NCBI GenBank assembly: GCA_016222825.1
Contig: JACRQF010000013.1
Span: 124,001-188,000 of the forward strand
Source: Verrucomicrobiota bacterium
GTDB taxonomy: Bacteria > Verrucomicrobiota > Verrucomicrobiia > CAIQCK01
Reading direction: 5' to 3'
DNA: 64,000 nucleotides
The notes under the pieces are model-generated. The model searched no databases, had not been told where the DNA came from, and saw nothing but the letters and a program-made list of their open reading frames with translations. How positions within the stretch are numbered: the first letter of the stretch is position 1; every line of letters begins with the position of its first letter. This document shows positions 41,448 to 48,223 of the stretch, piece after piece. The translations under genes were made by a program, and so were the position numbers.

Positions 41448-41642
41448 ATGAACATGAAGAAGTCCAACAAGCGCGGTCAATCCTTGGTGGAGTATGGTCT
41501 GGTGCTGGCGTTGATCGCCATCGTCGCCATCCTCGTCGTAAAAGCCGTGGGCACCCAAACCACGAGCACCTTCGATAACGTCCAGAGCCAGATGACGTCG
41601 CAGGGCATCGCCTCCACCGCGCCGACGGCCGCCAGTTCGTAG
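41448..41642 (+). CDS. Flp-type (type IVb) pilin
   Basis: 64 residues. A short basic leader MNMKKSNKRG precedes QSLVEYGLVLALIAIVAILV, the Flp signature with prepilin-peptidase cleavage after Gly and the conserved Glu at +5. The C-terminus is short and Ser/Thr/Ala-rich. AGGAG lies 7 nt before the start. Assembly needs a Tad apparatus and a prepilin peptidase, none of which lies nearby. Confidence 0.85.
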   Translation: MNMKKSNKRGQSLVEYGLVLALIAIVAILVVKAVGTQTTSTFDNVQSQMTSQGIASTAPTAASS

Positions 41643-41650
41643 TTTTCGTT

Positions 41651-41668
41651 CCGCTTCGCGAGAAGCGG
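41651..41668. terminator. hairpin after the pilin gene
   Basis: CCGCTT-CGCGAG-AAGCGG, 9 bp past the stop codon. No T-tract follows, so termination is uncertain. Confidence 0.35.
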
Positions 41669-41865
41669 GGAATGTAGCCGGCGGGCCCGGGCGATGTTCA
41701 AGGGTCCTTTCCCTTGGCCCTTACCTGCACAACGCCCTCCCGCCGGCGGTTCCCATGCCCGTGCTCTTGTAGCTCTTCCGCGCCGCCTCAACGAAGCGGC
41801 CATCACTCGGCCCGGCGTTGGCCGGTCGTCCGGCCTGCGCCGGGTATCCATTCCAAAAGAAATTC

Positions 41866-41996
41866 AACTCCAACGGAGTTGCATTATCGTGGGGATATGA
41901 TCCGACCCTTGCAGGGCAGGGACGTTTCTTGGATGTTGACCCAAGGTAGCTCGTGCCTCGCAACCTTGGGCTGATGGATTGAATCCCGTTGGGATT
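41866..41996. repeat. triple-hairpin intergenic repeat
   Basis: Three successive inverted repeats: AACTCCAACGGAGTT (41866-41880), CCCAAGG with CCTTGGG (41940-41970) and AATCCCGTTGGGATT (41982-41996). This fits dispersed palindromic repeats known from Verrucomicrobiota and relatives. It is the main structure in the 364-bp gap before mcsB. Confidence 0.65.
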
Positions 41997-42006
41997 CGCC
42001 CCTTTC

Positions 42007-43113
42007 CTAGCTCGCGCTTCCTTCGCGGCCGGGTTCGGGGGAATCGGGAGGGGCGAACAACATCGTCTTGGGCCGGCCCGCGTCCTTGAGCATGTCGCGC
42101 AGCAGGCTGGCGCGCATCACGTCGCGTTGCTCGGCGGTCAGCTTCTGGTTGACGTGCTTTTGCAGGTGCGCCGGCTGGGTCAGAAGGAACATGTCGTCTA
42201 TGTTCTTGCGGTCCACGCCCTGGACCAAGCCGAGGTCGAGGCCGAGGCGCAGGACGGACAGGAGGTTCATGGCTTCTTTGGAACTCTGGACGCAGGCGTT
42301 GCCGAGGACGCCGTAGGCGCGGCCGACCTGGTCGTAGATCATCTGCGGGCGCTTCTCCATCAACGCCTGCCGCGCGTTCTTCTCGTGCTCGATGATCTGG
42401 AGGATGACCTTGGTGAGCCGCTCGATGAGGTCCGCCTCGCGCTCGCCGAGGGTGGTCTGGTTGGAAACCTGGAAGAGGTTGCCGGAGGCTTCGGTGCCTT
42501 CGCCGTAAAGGCCGCGGACGGCGAGGCCGAGTTTGTTGACGGCCTGGATGATCTGGTTGATCTGTTCCGCCAGCACGAGCGCCGGCAGATGCAGCATCGC
42601 GCTCGCCCTCATGCCGGTGCCGACGTTGGTCGGGCAGGCGGTGAGGTAGCCAAGTTTCGACGAGTAGGCGTAGTTCAGGTGTTCTTCCAGTTCGGAATCC
42701 ACGCGGTCAATCACCTGCCACACCTCGCGCAGGCAAAAGCCCGGCATGAGCGCCTGCATCCGCAGGTGGTCCTCCTCGTTGATCATCACGCTGATGACTT
42801 CCGACTCGCTGATGACCACGCCGCTGCCGACGGTCTTGGCGGCGTGTTCGCGGCTGATAAGATGGCGCTCGACGAGCAACTGCTTTTCCAGCGCGGTGAA
42901 CTCATCCATCGAGCGCACGAGCGCGCCGTTCATTTCGGGCAGGATGCGGGCTACGGCCTTGATGCTCTCCAGCGATTTCTGGCGGTCGGCTTTCTTGGCC
43001 CAGCCGGGGAAGGGGGCGCCGCTGAGGTTGCGCGCGAGCCGCACGCGGCTGCTCATCACCACGAGTCGGCCGCCGTCCACTTCGCCTTCCAAAGGTGTGT
43101 CGCTGGGTTTCAT
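42007..43113 (-). CDS. mcsB: protein-arginine kinase McsB
   Basis: 368 residues. Guanidino-kinase fold: VVMSSRVRLARNLSGAPFPG (ATP-binding S-R-V-R), INEEDHLRMQALMPG and LTACPTNVGTGMRASAMLHL. Phosphorylates arginines to mark proteins for ClpCP degradation in Firmicutes. mcsA is immediately upstream (24 bp), so the two form an operon, and clpC is nearby. Confidence 0.94.
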   Translation of the reverse strand: MKPSDTPLEGEVDGGRLVVMSSRVRLARNLSGAPFPGWAKKADRQKSLESIKAVARILPEMNGALVRSMDEFTALEKQLLVERHLISREHAAKTVGSGVVISESEVISVMINEEDHLRMQALMPGFCLREVWQVIDRVDSELEEHLNYAYSSKLGYLTACPTNVGTGMRASAMLHLPALVLAEQINQIIQAVNKLGLAVRGLYGEGTEASGNLFQVSNQTTLGEREADLIERLTKVILQIIEHEKNARQALMEKRPQMIYDQVGRAYGVLGNACVQSSKEAMNLLSVLRLGLDLGLVQGVDRKNIDDMFLLTQPAHLQKHVNQKLTAEQRDVMRASLLRDMLKDAGRPKTMLFAPPDSPEPGREGSAS

Positions 43114-43137
43114 GTTGTGACTTGCGCCGGCCGCCGC

Positions 43138-43641
43138 TCAGACCAGGGTGCCGGGGCTTGTTCTCGCTTGGAGCGCGCGAATCTCGTCCCGCAATTGCGC
43201 GGCGTGCTCGAAACGCTCGTCCTTGATGGCGCGCGACAGCTCCTTCTCAAGCTGTTTGAGGTGCTCGGAGGATTCTTCCGATGTCACGGCCTTCCGCGGG
43301 GTCTTGCCGACGTGCCGCTCGCCTTTGTGCATCGCCTTGAGCAACGGCCGCAGGCCCGGCTCGAAGGTTTCGTAACAGGCGCTGCAACCGAGCCGGCCCT
43401 GTTTCTTGAAGTTCGCCTGCGTGAACCCGCACACCGGGCAGCGCAGCCCTTCGGCGTCGGGCGCCACCTGGCCGGAGCCGAATTCGCCCAGCACGTCGCC
43501 GAGCATGGCGATGTTGCCCGGATCGGTGAAGCCCTTGGCCTTCGCGCAGGCTTCGCAGATGTCTATCTTCGACACCTTCTCGCCGACCACCTGCGAAAAG
43601 TGGACCGTGGCTTCGTTTTCTTTGCAGAAATCACACAGCAT
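43138..43641 (-). CDS. mcsA: McsB activator McsA
   Basis: 167 residues. Four CxxC zinc-binding pairs (CDFC, CEAC, CPVC, CSAC) occupy about residues 3-87, followed by a UVR domain (LEKELSRAIKDERFEHAAQL) near 130-155. This is the McsA/CtsR-activator arrangement. No ctsR accompanies it. Fifteen bp from ilvE upstream in the same direction. Confidence 0.93.
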   Translation of the reverse strand: MLCDFCKENEATVHFSQVVGEKVSKIDICEACAKAKGFTDPGNIAMLGDVLGEFGSGQVAPDAEGLRCPVCGFTQANFKKQGRLGCSACYETFEPGLRPLLKAMHKGERHVGKTPRKAVTSEESSEHLKQLEKELSRAIKDERFEHAAQLRDEIRALQARTSPGTLV

Positions 43642-43656
43642 AAACTTCAGTCTCCG

Positions 43657-44529
43657 TCAGGAGTAAATTGGAGCACCCTCGCGCGCTGTCAACTCGCGAT
43701 ACCGCCTCATGAGGTCGAGCGTGACCGGTCCCGGCCGCGTCGCGCCGATGACCCGGCCGTCCAGTTGCGCCACCGGCACCACCTCCGCCGCCGTGCCCGT
43801 GAGGAAACACTCGTCCGCCGTGAAGATGTCGTAGCGCGTGAGGTTCTCCTCGCGCACAGGCAGGTCCGCTTCCGCGGCGAGCGCCATCACCGTCCGCCGC
43901 GTGATGCCGTCCAGCGCGCCGGCGGAAATCGGCGGCGTGATCAGCGCGCCGCCCTTGATGATGAAGACGTTGTCGCCGGTGCATTCCGCGACGTTGCCTT
44001 GGCCGTTGAGCATCAAGCCTTCCTCCGCGCCGGCTTGGATCGCCTCGACCTTGGCCATGATGTTGTTGAGGTAGTTCAGCGACTTGACCGCCGGACTCAG
44101 CACGTTCGGCGGCGTCCGCATCGTGCCGGTGGTCGCCACCTTCAGGCCGTTGCGATACACCGCCTCCGGGTAAAGTTCGATCGTCGCGGCGATGATGAAC
44201 ACCGACGCCTTCTTGCACTTGTAGGGACTGAGGCCGAGATAGCCGACGCCGCGGGTCACCACGAGCCGGATGTAGCCGTCCTTGAGCTTGTTCAGCCGGC
44301 AGGTCTTCAGCGTCGCCTCGGCCACTTCCTCCTTCGTCATCGGGATCGTCAGCAGGATCGCCTGCGCCGACGCAAACAAGCGGTCCACGTGCTCCTTCAG
44401 CTTGAAGATGCGCCCGTTGTAAAAGCGAATGCCCTCGAAGACGCCATCGCCGTAAAGCACGCCGTGGTCGAAGACGGAAATCTTCGCGTTCTGCTCGGAG
44501 TAAAACCGGCCGTCTATGTAAATTTTCAT
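43657..44529 (-). CDS. ilvE: branched-chain amino acid aminotransferase
   Basis: 290 residues from MKIYIDGRFYSEQNAKISVF. Fold-type IV PLP enzyme: DHGVLYGDGVFEGIRFYNGR, the Schiff-base Lys in SPAVKSLNYLNNI near residue 152, and GNVAECTGDNVFIIKGG near 190-205. Transfers amino groups to and from Leu, Ile and Val. The frame is open upstream but this start gives the family length. D-amino-acid or aminodeoxychorismate lyase relatives cannot be wholly excluded. Confidence 0.9.
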   Translation of the reverse strand: MKIYIDGRFYSEQNAKISVFDHGVLYGDGVFEGIRFYNGRIFKLKEHVDRLFASAQAILLTIPMTKEEVAEATLKTCRLNKLKDGYIRLVVTRGVGYLGLSPYKCKKASVFIIAATIELYPEAVYRNGLKVATTGTMRTPPNVLSPAVKSLNYLNNIMAKVEAIQAGAEEGLMLNGQGNVAECTGDNVFIIKGGALITPPISAGALDGITRRTVMALAAEADLPVREENLTRYDIFTADECFLTGTAAEVVPVAQLDGRVIGATRPGPVTLDLMRRYRELTAREGAPIYS

Positions 44530-44543
44530 CTGCCTGTCCGTTT

Positions 44544-45275
44544 CTATTGCGTTTTCAACACACCGCTGAGCGCGCCGTCGCGGATTTCCAGCACCCGCTG
44601 GCATTGCCGCGCGACGGCCACCTCGTGCGTCACCAGAATCAAAGTCATGCCCCGCTCGCGTTGCAAGCGCAATAACAACTCCATCACGCCCGCGCCCGTC
44701 GCCGAGTCGAGGTTGCCCGTCGGCTCGTCCGCGAAGAGGATGACGGGATCGTTGATCAGCGCGCGCGCGATGGCCACCCGTTGCTGCTCGCCGCCGCTCA
44801 GTTCCACCGGCCGGTGATGAATCCGGTCGCCCAGGCCGACCGACGCCAGCAACGCCTCCGCGCGCTGCCGCACCTCCGCGGCGGGCCGCCGCGCGATCCA
44901 GCCGGCCAGCGCCACGTTCTCCACCGCTTCCAGGTCGGGCAGCAGTTGATACGCTTGGAAAACAAAACCGATCTTCTGGTTCCGCAGGCGCGTGAGCTGC
45001 CACGACGGCTGTTCGTAGAGCGAAACGCCGTCCAGCCAGACGCCGCCGCTCGTCGGCCGGTCGAGGCCGCCGAGGATGTGCATCAACGTGCTCTTGCCCG
45101 CGCCCGACGCGCCCACGAGCGCGGCCGATTCCCCGCGCGCCACTTCCAGTTCGATGCCCTTGAGCACGTCCACGCGCGACACGTCGAGCGAGTAGGTCTT
45201 GTGCAGGTTGCGGGCGACCAGGATCGGCCCCGTAGCGGCGGCGGTGAATGGGTTGGCGCGTCCGGCGTCACTCAT
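44544..45275 (-). CDS. lolD: lipoprotein-release ABC transporter ATPase
   Basis: 243 residues. Walker A GASGAGKST near residue 56, signature LSGGEQQR and Walker B VILFADEPTGNLDSATG. MacB/LolD-type; pairing with a LolC/E permease identifies it as the energy subunit for lipoprotein extraction from the inner membrane. Overlaps the permease gene by 8 nt. The 14-bp gap to ilvE suggests shared transcription. Confidence 0.9.
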   Translation of the reverse strand: MSDAGRANPFTAAATGPILVARNLHKTYSLDVSRVDVLKGIELEVARGESAALVGASGAGKSTLMHILGGLDRPTSGGVWLDGVSLYEQPSWQLTRLRNQKIGFVFQAYQLLPDLEAVENVALAGWIARRPAAEVRQRAEALLASVGLGDRIHHRPVELSGGEQQRVAIARALINDPVILFADEPTGNLDSATGAGVMELLLRLQRERGMTLILVTHEVAVARQCQRVLEIRDGALSGVLKTQ

Positions 45276-46503
45276 AGCGCAGTGCCTCCACCGGGTCGAG
45301 CCGGGCCGCGCGCAGCGCCGGGATGATGCCCGCCACCGTGCAGATGATCAGCGCCGTCACGCAAATCCACGCCACGTCCGGCGCGTTGATCTGCGCGGGG
45401 ATTTCCGAGAAGTTGTAAATCTCCCGCGGGAACAACTCATAGCCGAGCGTGCCGGAGAGCCAGTGGTTGAACGGATTGCGGTAGTGCAGCAGCAACAGCC
45501 CCGCGCCGAGGCCGAGCAGCGTGCCGATGACGCCGACCACGAACCCTTGCAGCACGAAGATGGACATGATGCTCAGCGGTCCCGCGCCCACGGCCTTGAG
45601 CACGCCGATCTCCCGCGTCTTCTGGATGGTGATCGTGATCAACGTGCTGCAAATGCCGAACGCGGCGACGATGATGATGAAGAAGAGGATGAAGAACATC
45701 ACGTTCTTCTCCACCTGCACCGCCATCAGCACCTTCTTGTTCCGCTGCATCCACGTCTCCACCCGCAACGGCGGCTTGAGCTGCGCGCTCAGGAGCTTCG
45801 CCGCCGCCTGGCAACGCTTCGGCTCGTCGCCGCCCTCCACCATCGCCGCGACCTCATGCACGCCGGGGCCGAGGTTGTAAAGCTCCTGCGCCACCGTCAC
45901 CGACGTGAAAATGATGCCGAGGTCGTATTCGTAGAGGCCGGAGTCGAAAATGCCCGTCACCGTCAGCTCCACCGGCAGATAGACCTCCTTCTTCTGCTGG
46001 AAGTTCCGCGGCGAATAAACCGTGATCTTGTCGCCGGGCCTCATGCCGAACTGCCGCGCCAGCTCCGTGCCCACAATCACGCTCTGGCCGTCGAGGTCGT
46101 ATTTGCCGCGCCGGACGAACCGCTCCAGCGCCGTCACATCCCGGTCGCGCGTCGGGTCAATGCCCTTCACGTAGGGCGTGAACGCCCTCCGGTCGAACTC
46201 GATCAGCACCGGCCCCCAGACGTAGGGCGAGGCGGCCTTCACGCCCGGCACCGCCAGCATCGTCTTCATGACCTTGTCGGAGTGGTCCAGGATTCCGCCG
46301 TTGGTGACGATGAGATGCGCGTTCATCTCCAGGATTTTCGCGCGGAGGTCGCGGTCGAAGCCGCTCATGACGGCGATCACCACGATGAGCACCGCCACGC
46401 CGAGCATGACGCCCGCCAGCGAGATCAGCGTGATGACCGAAGCGAACGCCCGCTTCGGCTTCAGGTAGCGCAGACAGATAAAAAACTCGTATGGCAGATT
46501 CAA
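45268..46503 (-). CDS. lolC: lipoprotein-release permease (LolC/LolE type)
   Basis: 411 residues. Starts at TTG: MNLPYEFFICLRYLKPKRAF, the LolC/E N-terminus. Four membrane helices: one near 20-45, three in the C-terminal third around VEKNVMFFILFFIIIVAAFG, separated by a large periplasmic domain. One permease may serve both C and E roles (LolF-like). This implies an outer membrane with lipoproteins. Upstream is a short GC-rich region and then low-GC orphan genes. Confidence 0.9.
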   Translation of the reverse strand: MNLPYEFFICLRYLKPKRAFASVITLISLAGVMLGVAVLIVVIAVMSGFDRDLRAKILEMNAHLIVTNGGILDHSDKVMKTMLAVPGVKAASPYVWGPVLIEFDRRAFTPYVKGIDPTRDRDVTALERFVRRGKYDLDGQSVIVGTELARQFGMRPGDKITVYSPRNFQQKKEVYLPVELTVTGIFDSGLYEYDLGIIFTSVTVAQELYNLGPGVHEVAAMVEGGDEPKRCQAAAKLLSAQLKPPLRVETWMQRNKKVLMAVQVEKNVMFFILFFIIIVAAFGICSTLITITIQKTREIGVLKAVGAGPLSIMSIFVLQGFVVGVIGTLLGLGAGLLLLHYRNPFNHWLSGTLGYELFPREIYNFSEIPAQINAPDVAWICVTALIICTVAGIIPALRAARLDPVEALRYE

Positions 46504-46701
46504 TTCAGGGTCGCCTCACAAACCTGCGCCGGTATCCGCGCCGCAACCGCGAGGCGGAAACCGGAGCGCGCGAAGCATAAGAGCCGCCCCCGGCGGAGTC
46601 AACAGCAGCCCGCCAAAGCAGCCACGCCCGGCCGCCGGTGGCTGTGGAGAGAACCCAAGGTGGAGCGCGGCCTCCGGACGCGCTCGTCTTCGGCTGTAAA
46701 C

Positions 46702-46908
46702 TCAAGGCCCGAACAATATCTCACACCCTATTGCCGCAAGAATGTTGCCGACAAACGAAATAGCGAGCGGCTTCCATGCGCGTGAAAAGTGGGCGATGCA
46801 AAAGAACGGCCACGCGATGCAGCCAAGAAACAGGCAGGCAAAGAACCAACTGAGACTCACTTCCTTGGCGGCGACAAGAAACATCACGTAACCCACAAAC
46901 ATGGTCAC
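46702..46908 (-). CDS. small orphan membrane protein
   Basis: 68 residues, mostly hydrophobic: two helices (FVGYVMFLVAAKEVSLSWFF region and FFCIAHFSRAW...ISFVGN region). Start at GTG 46908 or ATG 46902. Lower in GC than neighbours, and follows the next orphan by about 20 bp on the same strand. Not recognised. Confidence 0.45.
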   Translation of the reverse strand: MTMFVGYVMFLVAAKEVSLSWFFACLFLGCIAWPFFCIAHFSRAWKPLAISFVGNILAAIGCEILFGP

Positions 46909-46929
46909 GAAACCGACTAGAGCTATAAC

Positions 46930-47325
46930 CTACGCGATGGGATCGTCCGAATTATGCGGCGCGTTCATGAGATACAACAGGGACAGAAGCAGAACCACGA
47001 TTCCGGGAATTACGTTGCGCTTCAAGAACGCGGAGGCGGCCAACCTCTGTTTGATTTCGTCTCTCCGCCCTTCCTGCAAGAGCTGCCATAGCTCCAGAGC
47101 CTGATCGTGTGACACACGCTTGCGATGGCATATCTCCTCCGAGTCGGGGCCGAGCAACGCAACGCGACCCGACCCAAAAACTACGAGCACGTAACCGTTC
47201 TCATCCTCCAGCCACGTTTCAGCATCCGGTGCATCAGATCCGGAAAGCTCGGTAAGGGCCGCCCGCATTTCGTCGGTGCTCGGATTTGCTGAGCCGGCCC
47301 GTCGTGTTTGAAGATATGTTTTCAT
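46930..47325 (-). CDS. orphan protein with C-terminal membrane helix
   Basis: 131 residues from MKTYLQTRRAGSANPSTDEM. A soluble part with GYVLVVFGSGRVALLGPDSE is followed by a helix (VSHDQALELWQLLQEGRRD) and one membrane segment NVIPGIVVLLLSLLYLM near the end. Low GC. Upstream lies a copy of the CGGCAT repeat. No family recognised. Confidence 0.5.
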   Translation of the reverse strand: MKTYLQTRRAGSANPSTDEMRAALTELSGSDAPDAETWLEDENGYVLVVFGSGRVALLGPDSEEICHRKRVSHDQALELWQLLQEGRRDEIKQRLAASAFLKRNVIPGIVVLLLSLLYLMNAPHNSDDPIA

Positions 47326-47363
47326 TTCAGCAACTTCGGGCTGCACATCTCCTGTTCTTCACC

Positions 47364-47479
47364 TTTTCCGGCATGGTCCTCCCCGCTGCCCGCGCTCGCA
47401 AGCGTTTTCCGTTTTCTGGTGCGGCGGTCTGCGACCGCCGAGTTGTTGCCCGGCTGCGGCGGCGGTCTGAGACCGCCGC
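47364..47479. repeat. CGGCAT repeat and palindromes
   Basis: TTTTCCGGCATGGTCC and GCTGCCCGCGCTCGC resemble copies at 63187 and 63655. Then come palindromes GCGGCGGTC-TGC-GACCGCCG (47422-47440) and GCGGCGGTCT-G-AGACCGCCGC (47459-47479). Confidence 0.7.
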
Positions 47480-47495
47480 TACAATCGGCGGCACC

Positions 47496-47702
47496 CTACG
47501 GCACCATGCAGAGGGCGATGTCGCTCCACTCGCCGGTGTCGTTGGCGCCGACGGCGCGGACGCGCCAGACCAGGAAGGTGCCGGGGGTCTTGCCGCCGAC
47601 GGTGGTCTTGGAGTTCTTGCTGCTCGGCTCGTTCTGCCAGACGCGCGGCGTCACGTCGGGGCTGCTCTGCACTTCGTAGGACTGCACGTTCTTGGTTTGG
47701 CA
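47496..47702 (-). pseudogene. fibronectin type III-like C-terminal fragment
   Basis: Ends in VWRVRAVGANDTGEWSDIAL then CMVP, the closing strands of an FN3 domain, preceded by SYEVQSSPDVTPRVWQNEPS. No full domain, start codon or signal is present upstream, so this seems the tail of a lost gene. It is bracketed by palindromes at 47422-47479 and 47805-47823. Confidence 0.5.
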
Positions 47703-47804
47703 AAGAAAGTGCGAGCCTCGGCGGGCCGAGTCCCACCGAGGCTCTGGCGGACCGCCGGTGGGAGGAACCGGGGAGGTAGGTCCGCTTAAGTTGTTTCATC
47801 ATCT

Positions 47805-47823
47805 CGGCGGTCAGAGACCGCCG
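47805..47823. repeat. palindrome CGGCGGTC-AGA-GACCGCCG
   Basis: Third copy of the same palindrome family within 400 bp, 19 bp from the end of the response-regulator gene, where it could also act as a terminator. Confidence 0.75.
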
Positions 47824-47842
47824 CTACAGGCCGGGCGGCGCG

Positions 47843-48217
47843 TCAGCGAAGGTTTTCCTCGATGCACTGGAGCATTTCTTTTTCGCTGGCGAGCTTGCCG
47901 ATGAAGCGATAGCCGCTGCGGATGAGGCCGCCGGAGGCGTTTTCCTCGCCGCTGACGAGGGCGGTGAGGAAGACGACGGGGGTGTCCCGCAAAAAGGGGT
48001 CGTCCTTGAGCATGGCGGCGACGTCGCCGCCGTCCACTTCGGGCATGATGACGTCGAGGAGGATGAGGTTGGGCTTGAACTCGCGGGCGCTGGCCACGGC
48101 GTGGGAGCCGGTGTTTTCGATGCGGATCTCGTAGGCGCCGGAGCGTTCGAGGTTGAGCTTCATCATCCGAGAGAATGAAACATCGTCGTCAACGAGCAGG
48201 ATGCGTTTTTTGTCCAT
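47843..48217 (-). CDS. single-domain response regulator
   Basis: 124 residues, a receiver domain only: acidic pocket LLVDDDVSF, phosphoacceptor Asp in LILLDVIMPEVDG near residue 55, switch Thr in VVFLTALVSG and conserved Lys in RFIGKLAS. No output domain, so it acts by protein contact or as phosphorelay partner. It follows the hybrid kinase by 6 bp. Confidence 0.93.
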   Translation of the reverse strand: MDKKRILLVDDDVSFSRMMKLNLERSGAYEIRIENTGSHAVASAREFKPNLILLDVIMPEVDGGDVAAMLKDDPFLRDTPVVFLTALVSGEENASGGLIRSGYRFIGKLASEKEMLQCIEENLR

Positions 48218-48223
48218 AAGGGG

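Noticed and set aside
41651..41668. Strong intrinsic terminator after the pilin
   Set aside because: A stem is present but no U-tract follows, so it is kept only as a weak candidate.
45199..46785. A 528-residue plus-strand frame across lolC
   Set aside because: Antisense shadow, rich in Arg/His/Asp; lolC on the other strand has clear homology.
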